DNA from: JBDTSW01 sp963807385
GTDB lineage: Bacteria; Actinomycetota; Thermoleophilia; Solirubrobacterales; 70-9
Assembly: GCA_963807385.1 (NCBI GenBank)
Contig: CAWEBQ010000003.1
Coordinates: 62,001-126,000, forward strand
Direction: 5' to 3'
Length of the DNA stretch: 64,000 nucleotides
A model generated the notes under the pieces. The model searched no databases, was not told the origin of the DNA, and saw only the letters and a program-made list of their open reading frames with translations. Both the position numbers and the translations under genes were made by a program. This document shows, one piece after another, positions 26,835 to 35,276 of the stretch. The first letter of the stretch is position 1. Each line of letters begins with the position of its first letter.

Positions 26835-28817
26835 CTAGTGCGAGTCGGGGTCGTCGGCGCGCATCTCGGCGGAGCCGCCGGCGAAACCGGGACGGGGCGG
26901 CGTGACGGACCGAGGGCCCTCGTGCGCGGGCTTCTTCTCCGGCTCCGGGGGAGCCTCCTCCGCCTCGGCGGCCGCCTCCGCCTCGGCGTCGTCAGCGGCG
27001 AACACCTCCGACTCCGCCGCCCCGTCGAGGAGCTTCACGAACTGCTCAGCGTCGATCGTCTCACGATCCAGCAGGATCTTCGAGATCCGCTCGAGCTGCT
27101 CCCGATTCTCCTCGAGGATGCCGCGCGCAGTCTGGTGACCCTCCTCGACGATGCGGCGGATCTCGTCGTCGATCTCCCGCGCGATCTCGTCCGAGTAGTC
27201 GGGCTCGGCGGAGAACTCCCGGCCGAGGAAGGGCTGCGAGCGGTCGTGCCCGAACACGCGAGGGCCGAGACGCTCCGACATCCCGTACCGCATCACCATC
27301 GCCTTGGCGCTCTCCGTCACCTTCTCGAGGTCGTTGGAGGCGCCGGTGGTGATCTCGGAGAAGACGATCTCCTCGGCGGCGCGACCGCCCAGCGTCATCG
27401 CCATGTTGTCGGTCAGCTCGGCGCGCGTGGTGAGGAATTTGTCCTCGCCGGGGAGGGCGATCGTGTACCCCAGGGCCTGCCCGCGCGAGATGATCGAGAT
27501 CTTGTGGACGGGGTCACAGTTGGGCAGCCGATGCCCGACGATCGCGTGCCCCATCTCGTGGTAGGCGGTGACGAGCCGCTCCTTCTCCGACATCACCCGC
27601 GTCTTCTTCTCGGGGCCGGCGATCACGCGCATGATCCCCTCCTCGAGCTCGACCATCGTGATCTCGCGCTTGCCGGTGCGGGCCGTGAGCAGCGCTGCCT
27701 CGTTGATGAGGTTCGCGAGGTCGGCGCCGGTGAACCCCGGGGTCTGCGCTGCGAGCGTGTCGAGGTCGAGCTCCTTCGCCAGCGGCTTGCCGCGGGTGTG
27801 AACCTCGAGGATCTTGCGGCGCCCCAGCCGGTCGGGGCGGTCGACCACGACCTGACGATCGAACCGACCGGGCCGCAGCAGGGCGGGATCGAGGATGTCG
27901 GGCCGGTTCGTCGCCGCGATGAGGATGATGTTGTCCTTCATCTCGAACCCGTCCATCTCCACTAGAAGCTGGTTCAGGGTCTGCTCGCGCTCGTCGTGGC
28001 CGCCGCCCATGCCGGCGCCACGATGGCGCCCGACGGCGTCGATCTCGTCCATGAAGATGATGCACGGGGAGCTCTGCTTGGCCTGCTCGAAGAGGTCGCG
28101 CACGCGCGAGGCGCCAACGCCCACGAACATCTCGACGAAGTCGGAGCCTGAGATCGAGAAGAACGGCACGCCGGCCTCGCCGGCGACGGCGCGGGCGAGC
28201 AGGGTCTTGCCGGTGCCGGGAGGTCCGTACAGCAGCACGCCCTTGGGGATCCGCGCGCCCAGGGACTGGAACTTCTTGGGGTTCTCGAGGAACTCCTTGA
28301 TCTCGTGCAGCTCCTGCACGGCCTCGTCGACGCCGGCGACGTCGCGGAAGGTGATCTTCGGGGCGTCGACCGACATACGCTTCGCCTTGGACTTGCCGAA
28401 GCTCATCACCCGCGAGCCCCCGCCTTGCATCTGGTTCATCAGGAAGATCCAGAACCCGAAGAACAGGAGGAACGGAAGGATGTAGGTGAGGATGTTGAGG
28501 AAGCCCGATCCGCCCGTGCTCTCGACGTCCGTGTCGATGTCGTTGCGCTGGAGCGTGTTGACCAGCGACTCCTCCGTGTTCGGCGGGTAGCCCGTCGAGT
28601 ACTCCTCCCCGTTCGTCTCCACGACCTTCGCCGTCTGCGTCTTCGGGGCCAGCGTCACCGTCTTGATCGACTCGGGGTCGTTCTCGATCTGGGCGATGAA
28701 CTCGTTGTAGGTCGGCGGGTCCTCCTGCTCGCCCGGGCTGATCAGCCGCTGGGCGAAGAAGGCGAGGACGATCACGATCAGAATCGGGAACGCGGCGCTG
28801 CGGAAGAGCCGTCTCAT
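26835..28817 (-). CDS. ftsH: ATP-dependent zinc metalloprotease FtsH
   Basis: 660 residues. Membrane-anchored hexameric AAA protease for quality control. Membrane segments at ~11-25 and ~107-127 with an extracytoplasmic domain between; Walker A GPPGTGKT (198-205), Walker B IIFMDEIDA, SRH region RPGRFDRQV, and zinc motif HEMGH (420-424). The C-terminal ~60 residues are acidic and low-complexity. The 134-nt gap to hpt probably holds its own promoter. Confidence 0.97.
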   Translation of the reverse strand: MRRLFRSAAFPILIVIVLAFFAQRLISPGEQEDPPTYNEFIAQIENDPESIKTVTLAPKTQTAKVVETNGEEYSTGYPPNTEESLVNTLQRNDIDTDVESTGGSGFLNILTYILPFLLFFGFWIFLMNQMQGGGSRVMSFGKSKAKRMSVDAPKITFRDVAGVDEAVQELHEIKEFLENPKKFQSLGARIPKGVLLYGPPGTGKTLLARAVAGEAGVPFFSISGSDFVEMFVGVGASRVRDLFEQAKQSSPCIIFMDEIDAVGRHRGAGMGGGHDEREQTLNQLLVEMDGFEMKDNIILIAATNRPDILDPALLRPGRFDRQVVVDRPDRLGRRKILEVHTRGKPLAKELDLDTLAAQTPGFTGADLANLINEAALLTARTGKREITMVELEEGIMRVIAGPEKKTRVMSEKERLVTAYHEMGHAIVGHRLPNCDPVHKISIISRGQALGYTIALPGEDKFLTTRAELTDNMAMTLGGRAAEEIVFSEITTGASNDLEKVTESAKAMVMRYGMSERLGPRVFGHDRSQPFLGREFSAEPDYSDEIAREIDDEIRRIVEEGHQTARGILEENREQLERISKILLDRETIDAEQFVKLLDGAAESEVFAADDAEAEAAAEAEEAPPEPEKKPAHEGPRSVTPPRPGFAGGSAEMRADDPDSH

Positions 28818-28951
28818 CGTCGGCTCGCTCGCATCTGGGGATGGTTGTTTTGCGGCATGGCTAAGGGTCTTTCTGGCCCTGCGACGATTTTCAGCGTACC
28901 AATACGCATCAAGCGTTCCTCAAGGTTCTACGCAGGGCTGGGACGACCGGG

Positions 28952-29473
28952 TCAGTCGTCCAATACCGCCACGTACCGCAGGTTGCGGTAGTGCTGCGCG
29001 TGGTCCAGCCCGTAGCCGATGGCGAACCGGTCGGGGATCTCGAAGCCGACGTATCGGATCGGCAGGTCAACGCGCCTCCGCTCGGGCTTTGTGAGCAGTG
29101 CGCATACCTCGAGCGAGGCGGGGTTTCTGGCGCGAAGGTTCTTCAACAGGTAGTGGAGGGTGAGGCCGGAGTCGATGATGTCCTCGACGAGCAGGACGTC
29201 CCTACCGTCGATCGATGCGTCGAGGTCCTTCAGGATCCGGACCACGCCCGAGGAGTCGGTGGCCGAACCGTAGGAGGAGACGGCCATGAAGTCGACCTCG
29301 CACTCGACCTCGAGCTGACGCATGAGGTCGGCAAGGAACGGCACGGCGCCCTTGAGGACGCCGATCAGCAGCAGGTCTCGCCCGGCGTAGTCGCGGCTGA
29401 TCTCAGCGCCCAGCTCGCTGACACGCCGCTCAAGGTCCTCCTCGCTCACGAGGATCTCGCCGATGCCGGCCAT
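28952..29473 (-). CDS. hpt: hypoxanthine phosphoribosyltransferase
   Basis: 173 residues. Purine salvage: hypoxanthine or guanine plus PRPP gives IMP/GMP. The PRPP loop VEDIIDSGLTLHYLL is at about 96-110 and LIGVLKGAVPFLADL is the usual PPi loop; VDLPIRYVGFEIPDRFAIGY is the base-binding hood. 19 nt after tilS, the order seen in B. subtilis and Mycobacterium. Confidence 0.95.
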   Translation of the reverse strand: MAGIGEILVSEEDLERRVSELGAEISRDYAGRDLLLIGVLKGAVPFLADLMRQLEVECEVDFMAVSSYGSATDSSGVVRILKDLDASIDGRDVLLVEDIIDSGLTLHYLLKNLRARNPASLEVCALLTKPERRRVDLPIRYVGFEIPDRFAIGYGLDHAQHYRNLRYVAVLDD

Positions 29474-29492
29474 CTAAATGATCACCCGGCCC

Positions 29493-30869
29493 CTACTTTG
29501 TCAGGCGAGCCGTCAGGACGGCGACGTGGGCGGTCTCCGGCCCGAGCCGGAAGCGCTCGCCGACCGCGACTCCCGGGATCCAAGCCACCTCACCGCCAGA
29601 GGTGACGACCGGGATCGTGCGCCGCTGCGAGCGGGGGATCCCGCGCTCCGCGAGCAGGTCGCCGAGGGTCTTCGTCCCGCCCATGCCCAGGGGCTGCATG
29701 CGATCGCCATCGATCCAGGTCCGGACCTCGACCTCGCTCGCCAGCGCCGCGGCGTCGAGGGTGGCGAGCTCCGGCCCCGCCGCCTCCACGGGCGCCGGAT
29801 GCAGCTCCGCGCGAAGCTCCCACCCTCCGATCCGGGCGACCCCGGGAACGCCGAGCAGCACCGGCGTTGGCGCTGCGTCCGTCGGCCGGAGCGCGGCGAA
29901 CCTCACCGTGCCGCCCTCGCAGATGGCCCGCAGGCCGGAACCCAGATCCACCACTCCGCCCTCGGGAGCGTGCGCCAGCCGGAGGATCTCCGCGGCAAGG
30001 GAGCGCCCCAGCGCCACCGGCCGGCCGGATGCGCGCTCCGCCAGGGCCCGAAGCGCCAGCCGCTGGAGCGCGGGCTCGCGGCGGGCGAGCTCGTCGGCGG
30101 CGACCGCGACGTCGCCCGCTCCGGCGTTCATCCGCTGCAGCTCCTCGAGGACCACGCGCTCCAGCAGCGCGGCGTCCTCGGCCAGCTCGGCCCGGGTTTC
30201 CGCGATGTTCCGCTCGGCGGCCTGGTTTAGGTCGCGGAGCACCGGAAGGGCTTCGATCCGGACGCGGTTGCGAGCGAACGCCGGGTCGTCATTCGTCTCG
30301 TCATCGCTGAAGCGGAGGCCGGCGGCGGCGGCCAGGCGACGGGTGTCGGCCCGATCCAGCCCAAGCAGCGGCCTCACGACCCTGCCGTTGCGCGGAGAGA
30401 GGCCGAGCAGGCCCCGCGCCCCCGGAGATACCGCGAGCCGGTACAGCACGGTCTCGACCTGGTCCGTTCGGGTGTGGCCGGTGACCACCACCTCTGCGCC
30501 GGCCCTGTCCCGCAGCCGCTCGGCGGCGGCGTAGCGGGCCTCGCGGGCCGCGGCCTGGAGGTTCCCGGCCTCGAGCCGCGGGCGTTCGACGTGGAGGTCC
30601 AGGCGCAGATCGCCGCAGAGCTCACGGCAGGCGCGCTCGTCGGCGGCGGCGCCATCACGAAGCCCGTAGTTGACGTGAAGTGCGTGGACGTCACCGGGGT
30701 CGAGCAGCCGGGCGAGGGCGGCCGCCGCGCAGGCGGAGTCGGCGCCGCCGGAGACCATCACCACGGCCGTGCCGCCGTGCGAGATCAGGCCGCTCGCGTT
30801 GGCCGCGGTGGCCAACTCGGCGAGCGCAGCGTCGCGATCCCGGTGCCGTGGGCTGGCAGCGCTCTCCAC
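29493..30869 (-). CDS. tilS: tRNA(Ile)-lysidine synthase
   Basis: 458 residues, GTG start. Converts C34 of the tRNA-Ile(CAU) anticodon to lysidine. The N-type PP-loop is AVVMVSGGADSACAAAALAR with SGGADS at 40-45, followed by VNYGLRDGAAADERAC and the HTRTDQVETVL motif; the C-terminal TilS substrate-binding domains hold WIDGDRMQPLGMGGTKTLGDLL. TAACAT lies 6 nt before the GTG, suggesting a leaderless transcript heading the tilS-hpt unit. Confidence 0.94.
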   Translation of the reverse strand: MESAASPRHRDRDAALAELATAANASGLISHGGTAVVMVSGGADSACAAAALARLLDPGDVHALHVNYGLRDGAAADERACRELCGDLRLDLHVERPRLEAGNLQAAAREARYAAAERLRDRAGAEVVVTGHTRTDQVETVLYRLAVSPGARGLLGLSPRNGRVVRPLLGLDRADTRRLAAAAGLRFSDDETNDDPAFARNRVRIEALPVLRDLNQAAERNIAETRAELAEDAALLERVVLEELQRMNAGAGDVAVAADELARREPALQRLALRALAERASGRPVALGRSLAAEILRLAHAPEGGVVDLGSGLRAICEGGTVRFAALRPTDAAPTPVLLGVPGVARIGGWELRAELHPAPVEAAGPELATLDAAALASEVEVRTWIDGDRMQPLGMGGTKTLGDLLAERGIPRSQRRTIPVVTSGGEVAWIPGVAVGERFRLGPETAHVAVLTARLTK

Positions 30870-30875
30870 GGGGTG

Positions 30876-30881
30876 ATGTTA
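30876..30881 (-). promoter_or_regulatory. TAACAT -10 box, leaderless start of tilS
   Basis: On the minus strand TAACAT is separated by 6 nt from the GTG start of tilS, with no ribosome-binding site. No good -35 is visible. Confidence 0.4.
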
Positions 30882-30911
30882 CGTCGCGCCCCCGGCGTAA
30901 AACCGTGCGGC

Positions 30912-32135
30912 CTACGCCTCGGCCTCGAGCGCGGTGACGACGAACAGCTCGACCGGCTCGGAGAGACCCTTCAGCTCAACCCGGCCGATCGGCTCGAAGC
31001 TCAGGTAGTCCGACCCCCCGATCGCGTCGACCACGGCGGCCGTAATCATGACCTCGCCGCCAAGAGCCCTGGCGACGACGCGGTGGGTCAGGTTGACCTC
31101 GCCCCCGAAATAGTCACCGTCGCGATAGACGGCCCTGCCGTAGTGGAGGCCCACCCGGGGCTGGGGGCGCTCGCCGAAGAGACCGAGGAATCCCACCGAC
31201 CACTCCGTCAGCGTGACGGGGTCCGGCGAGACGATCATGACCTCGTCGCCGATGGTCTTGACGATCAGCGCCTCGTTCGGAAGGGTCGCCTCGACGCTGT
31301 CGACGAACCGCTCGACGAGGTCGAGCGCCTCCTCGTCGCCCTCCTCCTCCGTGTAGCGGGTGAAGCCGGTGAGGTCGACGAAGCAGAAAGCCATTTGTAC
31401 TCGCCCCATCGTCCCGGGCGCCAACTCCGCCTCCATGTGCCCCACCACGTCCTGCTCGAGGTAGAAGCGGAGGTACCGATGATGCACGTACTCCATCAGC
31501 GGAGAGGTGAGGGGCAGCAGTTCGCGGACGAGCCCCTCCATCTCCTCCGCCATCTCGAGGGAGTTCACGCCCTGGCGAATCAGCGGTTCGTGCACGAACA
31601 GGTGGAACAGGCGTACCTCCGCCTCGGCGACCTTGCGAATGGACTGCGCGTACACGCGGATCAACTGCAGCACTGCGACCAGCGGAAAGCCGGAACGCAG
31701 CACCGCCGCGATCGTCTCCATCGCCTCGGCGTCCTCGGCGGTGAGGGTGCCCTCGAGCGCCGTCGGCGTGCCCAGCAGCGACATGATCCGCTCGATCAGC
31801 TGCTCCTCGAGGCCGGATATCTCGGCGGCCGTGTCCCGCGTTAGCGAGCGCTCGCTTCCGGGCAGAACGTCCTCGATGTACCCGAACGCGAGCCGGCCGT
31901 CGCGGACCGCACGGCGCAGCTCGTCCAAAGAGTGCCCGCGCTCACGCATGCGCGAGACGACGCGCGCCTGGGCCGCGGCGGCTCGTGTCCACCGTCCCTT
32001 CCGAACCGGTATCACCCGCTCCGAAGCCCACCGTTTCAGGGTTGATGCCGACACCCCGGAGATCCGGGCCGCCTCGCTCAGGCTGATCGCATCGTCGCTC
32101 ACAGCGGGCACGCTACCTGCCGGCCGGCCACGCAT
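30912..32135 (-). CDS. MerR-type HTH protein fused to a class III nucleotide cyclase domain
   Basis: 407 residues from the ATG at 32135; in-frame GTGs at 32111 and 32102 are alternative starts. Residues ~16-75 form a MerR-like winged HTH (ISLSEAARISGVSASTLKRW). A ~150-residue all-helical middle follows, then the catalytic domain from ~240: AFCFVDLTGFTRYTEEE (metal Asp), IVKTIGDEVMIV (Lys and second Asp) and GDYFGGEVNLTHRVV (transition-state Asn and Arg). The residue usually Asp three before that Asn is Gly, so ATP/GTP choice is unclear. Preceded by a strong promoter and a ~200-nt structured leader. Confidence 0.85.
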   Translation of the reverse strand: MRGRPAGSVPAVSDDAISLSEAARISGVSASTLKRWASERVIPVRKGRWTRAAAAQARVVSRMRERGHSLDELRRAVRDGRLAFGYIEDVLPGSERSLTRDTAAEISGLEEQLIERIMSLLGTPTALEGTLTAEDAEAMETIAAVLRSGFPLVAVLQLIRVYAQSIRKVAEAEVRLFHLFVHEPLIRQGVNSLEMAEEMEGLVRELLPLTSPLMEYVHHRYLRFYLEQDVVGHMEAELAPGTMGRVQMAFCFVDLTGFTRYTEEEGDEEALDLVERFVDSVEATLPNEALIVKTIGDEVMIVSPDPVTLTEWSVGFLGLFGERPQPRVGLHYGRAVYRDGDYFGGEVNLTHRVVARALGGEVMITAAVVDAIGGSDYLSFEPIGRVELKGLSEPVELFVVTALEAEA

Positions 32136-32175
32136 CTGTGACCACCGGAGCTACCGCGAACGACCCCCGGACGTG

Positions 32176-32292
32176 GCGACGGGGTCGCATGGGCCCCGTC
32201 GCTTGCGGACGTCACGGCCCGCTACGTCGGCCTGCGGTGCCGAGGGCACCTCGCGGGGTCCTCGCCATCCCGCCCCAGTCGCCTAGGGGCGG
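32176..32292 (-). other. structured 5' leader of the MerR-cyclase mRNA
   Basis: Three perfect hairpins lie between the promoter and the coding region: CCGCCCC/GGGGCGG at 32270-32276 and 32286-32292, GGTGCC/GGCACC at 32236-32241 and 32245-32250, and GCGACGGGG/CCCCGTCGC at 32176-32184 and 32194-32202. No reading frame in the leader looks coding, and no known riboswitch core was recognised. Confidence 0.5.
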
Positions 32293-32338
32293 GGGGCCGG
32301 GGAACCCACTGCGGCCTGTTGCCTTCTTGGTGAACTCC

Positions 32339-32367
32339 ACACTACGCCTGGCGACGCGGGGTGTCAA
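32339..32367 (-). promoter_or_regulatory. strong sigma-70 type promoter of the MerR-cyclase gene
   Basis: On the minus strand TTGACA (32367-32362), a 17-nt spacer and TAGTGT (32344-32339). The perfect -35 and the actinobacterial TANNNT -10 give a start near 32332, about 200 nt before the first ATG. Confidence 0.75.
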
Positions 32368-32390
32368 CGGGTCATGTCCTACGGGCGAGG

Positions 32391-32849
32391 TCAGGCGATC
32401 GCCAGGTGCGGATAGTCCGCGCGGACGATCCGCCGGTAGGGCTCACATACGAGCCGCAGCGCCGGGAGGTAGAGCAGCGTCGCCTTGGAGTCGCCGCTGA
32501 CGCGGACCCGGCGCCGGGCGACGGCGACCGCGAGGCTCTCCGTGCCCTGGAGATAGCCATTCGCCACGGCTGAGTTCATCTCCAGACGCAGCTTTGGTGT
32601 CCAGTCGACCTCGTCGGAGAACGCCCACTTGAGGTGATGGCCCTCGTCGTCGGTCGCCGCCACGTTGAGCGTCGTGTCCACGTCCGGGTAGCGGAAGCGC
32701 AGCCGGATGTCCGCCGCGCGCAGCAACGGCCCGATCCGAGAATCGGCATCGACCTCCACCAACACCCGCTCGAGCAGCTCCCGGAACTCGGCGTGCGAGG
32801 GCGCGGGGCCCTCGACCGTATCTCCCTTGAGCGCAACCGCACTACCCAT
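32391..32849 (-). CDS. SCP2-like sterol-carrier domain protein
   Basis: 152 residues. The middle part (IRLRFRYPDVDTTLNVAATD ... LRLEMNSAVANGYLQGTESL ... VRVSGDSKATLLYLPALRL) has the strand-helix pattern and 'N-x-Y-x-x-G ... A-x-x-x-G-x-[IV]-x-x-x-G-D' layout of SCP2-like lipid-binding domains. No signal peptide. TATATT stands 6 nt before the ATG, a leaderless-type start. Same strand as, and 30 nt after, the acyltransferase gene. Ligand unknown. Confidence 0.65.
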   Translation of the reverse strand: MGSAVALKGDTVEGPAPSHAEFRELLERVLVEVDADSRIGPLLRAADIRLRFRYPDVDTTLNVAATDDEGHHLKWAFSDEVDWTPKLRLEMNSAVANGYLQGTESLAVAVARRRVRVSGDSKATLLYLPALRLVCEPYRRIVRADYPHLAIA

Positions 32850-32855
32850 AGGGGG

Positions 32856-32861
32856 AATATA
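32856..32861 (-). promoter_or_regulatory. TATATT -10 box of a leaderless start
   Basis: TATATT on the minus strand ends 6 nt before the ATG of the SCP2-like gene, with TTTAGC 17 nt upstream as a modest -35. Confidence 0.45.
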
Positions 32862-32879
32862 TCCGCGCGGCGGTCGCTG

Positions 32880-33830
32880 CTAAAGGAAGGCCGACGAGCG
32901 CTTGGCGAGATTCTCGTAGAGCTTCTGCTGGATGGTGTCGCGAACCTGCTCGGAGACGTCGAAGACCACGCGGCGGTCATCGGCCGCCTCGGGCCCGTGA
33001 TCGGAGAGGTCGATCGGTTCGCAGAACTCGATGCGCCATCGAGATGGCAGCGGGATCAGCCCGAGCGGCCCGAGCCAGGGGAACGTCGGGGTGATCGGTG
33101 CGAAGGGAGCGCCGACGGCCTTCGCGATCGTCCGGCTGTCCCCGATCTTCGGGTAGATCTCCTCGGACCCGACGACCGCGACCGGGACGATGGGCGAGCC
33201 GGTTCGCAAGGCGACCTCCACGAAGCCGCCCCGGCCGAACCGCTGCAGGCGGTAGCGCTCCGAGAACGGCTTGCCGGTGCCCTTGACGCCCTCGGGGAAC
33301 ACCATCACCAACTCGTCCTGGCGCAACAGGCGCATCGCGTTGAAGGGACTGGCCGGCACGCCGCCCACGCGTCGCATGAAGCTCGAGAGGTATGGCAGGA
33401 CGAACGCCCAGTCGAGGACCATGAACCGGGCCCACCGGGGCAGGGGGTGCTCCTTCATGATCGCGCCGAGGATCATCGACGCGTCGAAGGGGAAGAGCGC
33501 ACCGGCGTGATTCGAGACCAGAAGGGCCCGGCCATGCCCTGGCACGTTCCCGACGCCCGTCGTCTCCACTCGCCACCACACCTCGTAGAGGAACTCGAAG
33601 AGCGGGTACACGGCCTCGGCGAAGTCCTCGTCGAAGCCCCACTCGTCCTCGTGGTATTCGCCCTGGAGCCGGCGGCTGATCGTCTCGAGCGCGCGCTGCA
33701 ACCGGTCGGGCAGCGCCGATGCGGCCCCCTCGGCCGCGTTCAGCGGATCCATGCCGCCCTCGACCCCGTGGCGGAGGCGGCGCAGAAAGTCGGCGAGTGC
33801 CTCGGGCGCCGCGGATGCAGTGGCGTTCAC
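32880..33830 (-). CDS. lysophospholipid acyltransferase family protein (LPLAT)
   Basis: 316 residues. Acyltransferase motif NHAGALFPFD with His108 and Asp116 (His-x7-Asp), block II RRVGGVPASPFNAM, block III VMVFPEGVKGTGKPF and block IV SPIVPVAVVGSEE. An N-terminal amphipathic stretch of ~100 residues precedes it. Closely similar in layout to the acyltransferase at 275. Overlaps the SDR gene by 4 nt (translational coupling); with the phasin-like proteins nearby, a role in neutral-lipid or membrane-lipid synthesis is plausible. Confidence 0.85.
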   Translation of the reverse strand: MNATASAAPEALADFLRRLRHGVEGGMDPLNAAEGAASALPDRLQRALETISRRLQGEYHEDEWGFDEDFAEAVYPLFEFLYEVWWRVETTGVGNVPGHGRALLVSNHAGALFPFDASMILGAIMKEHPLPRWARFMVLDWAFVLPYLSSFMRRVGGVPASPFNAMRLLRQDELVMVFPEGVKGTGKPFSERYRLQRFGRGGFVEVALRTGSPIVPVAVVGSEEIYPKIGDSRTIAKAVGAPFAPITPTFPWLGPLGLIPLPSRWRIEFCEPIDLSDHGPEAADDRRVVFDVSEQVRDTIQQKLYENLAKRSSAFL

Positions 33831-34849
33831 GGTCGCGCCCCGCCGAGCCGATCGACCAGAGCGCCGGGATGAATCGCAGGGCCGATACTGCGGCCTCTCA
33901 GTCCGGCGACGAAGTCGCGGATGGCCCCTTCGGCGTCGAACCTGGGCTGGTAGCCGACCTCGTCGAGCAGCCGCGTGTTGTCCACGCCGCGGCCGTACCG
34001 CAGCAGACGCACACCGTCACCCCAGAGCCGACCGACGCCGAGGCGGTCGCCCAGGCGCGAGAGGGCCGGCTCGAACAGCGGATGCGGGATCCCGACGGCG
34101 GGACGCCGGGCCAGGCGCAGCGCCCGGCTGAGCGATATGGAGCCGCTCGGGGCCACGTTGACGGCCCCCCGCACCTCGCCGGCGACGGCCGCCGCGAGCG
34201 CCCCCGTGGCGTCGTCGGCATGCATGAACTGGAGCCGGGGATCGAAGCCGAGCTGAGTCGGGACCACCGGGAGCGACAGGTACCGGGCGATAGGCGTGTC
34301 GAGCCCGGGGCCGATCTCGGGCTGGTGGCGCAGCATGCAGCAGGCGATCTCCGGGTGGCGGCGCGCGAAGTTGGAGAAGTAGTCCTCGAGCTCGGAGATG
34401 TCGCGCTGGAACCTGGTGCGCAGGGGCATCCGTCGCGCGAGGTCCTCGGTAAAGAACGAGGGCGTGGCGCCCTCGCACCCGTAGATCGCCGCCGAGCCGC
34501 GCACGACGACCCGCTTGAGGGTCGGCGTGCGCTCGCAGGCCGCCAGCAGCTGCAGGGTCCCGATGACGTTGATGTCGTGCAGGGCTCGAGCCGGCTTGCC
34601 GGGCTCCGGGTAGAGCAGGATGCCGCAGTGAACCACCGTGTCCGCCTCGGTCGCCGGCAGGACCCGCGAGAGCAGTGGATTGCGGATGTCGGCCTCGATG
34701 AACTCGGTGAGCTCGAGCTCCTGCGCCGGTGGGGTCGCGTCGATCCCCCCGACGTAGGAGACCGCCGGGTCGCGCGCCAGACGCCTGGCGAGCTCCGAGC
34801 CCCAGTGGCCCGAGACCCCGGTGATGACGATCCGGCGCTCTCCGTCCAT
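33827..34849 (-). CDS. NAD-dependent epimerase/dehydratase (extended SDR)
   Basis: 340 residues. Rossmann start RRIVITGVSGHWGSELARRL with the TGxxGxxG pattern as TGVSGHWG, DIRNPLLSRVL acidic segment, and VRGSAAIYGCEG near the usual Tyr-containing region. The catalytic YxxxK is not clear. Substrate unknown. Sits between the coiled-coil phasin-like gene (2 nt upstream) and the acyltransferase (4-nt overlap), so all three form one operon. Confidence 0.8.
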   Translation of the reverse strand: MDGERRIVITGVSGHWGSELARRLARDPAVSYVGGIDATPPAQELELTEFIEADIRNPLLSRVLPATEADTVVHCGILLYPEPGKPARALHDINVIGTLQLLAACERTPTLKRVVVRGSAAIYGCEGATPSFFTEDLARRMPLRTRFQRDISELEDYFSNFARRHPEIACCMLRHQPEIGPGLDTPIARYLSLPVVPTQLGFDPRLQFMHADDATGALAAAVAGEVRGAVNVAPSGSISLSRALRLARRPAVGIPHPLFEPALSRLGDRLGVGRLWGDGVRLLRYGRGVDNTRLLDEVGYQPRFDAEGAIRDFVAGLRGRSIGPAIHPGALVDRLGGARP

Positions 34850-34851
34850 GG

Positions 34852-35250
34852 CTAACCCTCAGCCTCAGGCTTAGATACGGGCGCGGGGTCCTCCGTCGCA
34901 TGCGGCTCCTCCCCGGCCTGGCGCCGCAGACCCTCCTCGACCTCGGCGAGCCGGGCCTCGAGAACCTCCAGGCGGCGGGCCAGCTCGGCGCCGGCCCCCT
35001 GGCCACGCTTGGCGAGCCCCGCCCCGGCGACCTGCCCACGCCTGGTGATCTCCTCCCGCGCCTCCTGACCTCGGCGGCTCAGCTCGTCGCCGGCCTCGCG
35101 CCCGCGCCGCGCGAGCTCGTCGACGAGCTCGCCGGCGCGCTCGCGCGTGCCGGCGGCCGAGCCCGCCGTGGCAGCCATCGTGCGCTCGACGGCGTCCCGC
35201 AGGGCGTCGCCGACACCGCGATCACCCTTCTCTTCACGCTTCTCGGTCAA
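34852..35250 (-). CDS. phasin-like amphipathic protein with 11-residue repeats
   Basis: 132 residues, almost entirely helical. From ~residue 40 there are tandem 11-residue units: GELVDELARRG, REAGDELSRRG, QEAREEITRRG, QVAGAGLAKRG, QGAGAELARRL. Each places acidic and Arg residues on one face, as in amphipathic lipid-surface helices (phasins, apolipoprotein- or LEA-like). A short coiled coil and an acidic tail follow. First gene of the operon with the SDR and acyltransferase. A coat protein for lipid or polyester inclusions is inference. Confidence 0.65.
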   Translation of the reverse strand: MTEKREEKGDRGVGDALRDAVERTMAATAGSAAGTRERAGELVDELARRGREAGDELSRRGQEAREEITRRGQVAGAGLAKRGQGAGAELARRLEVLEARLAEVEEGLRRQAGEEPHATEDPAPVSKPEAEG

Positions 35251-35276
35251 GGGCTGGGAAGCTTAGAACCTCTCCG

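Noticed and set aside
32280..32370. ydaO (c-di-AMP) riboswitch on the plus strand: CCGGGGAACCCACTG and GGTGAACTC resemble part of its core
   Set aside because: The obligatory CCGAAxCCGTCAGCTAAC part is missing, there is no plus-strand gene downstream, and the stretch overlaps a clear minus-strand promoter.
32138..32500. 120-residue plus-strand open frame between the cyclase and SCP2-like genes
   Set aside because: Arg/Pro/Gly-rich without domain, overlaps the promoter and leader of the cyclase and the 3' end of the SCP2-like gene.
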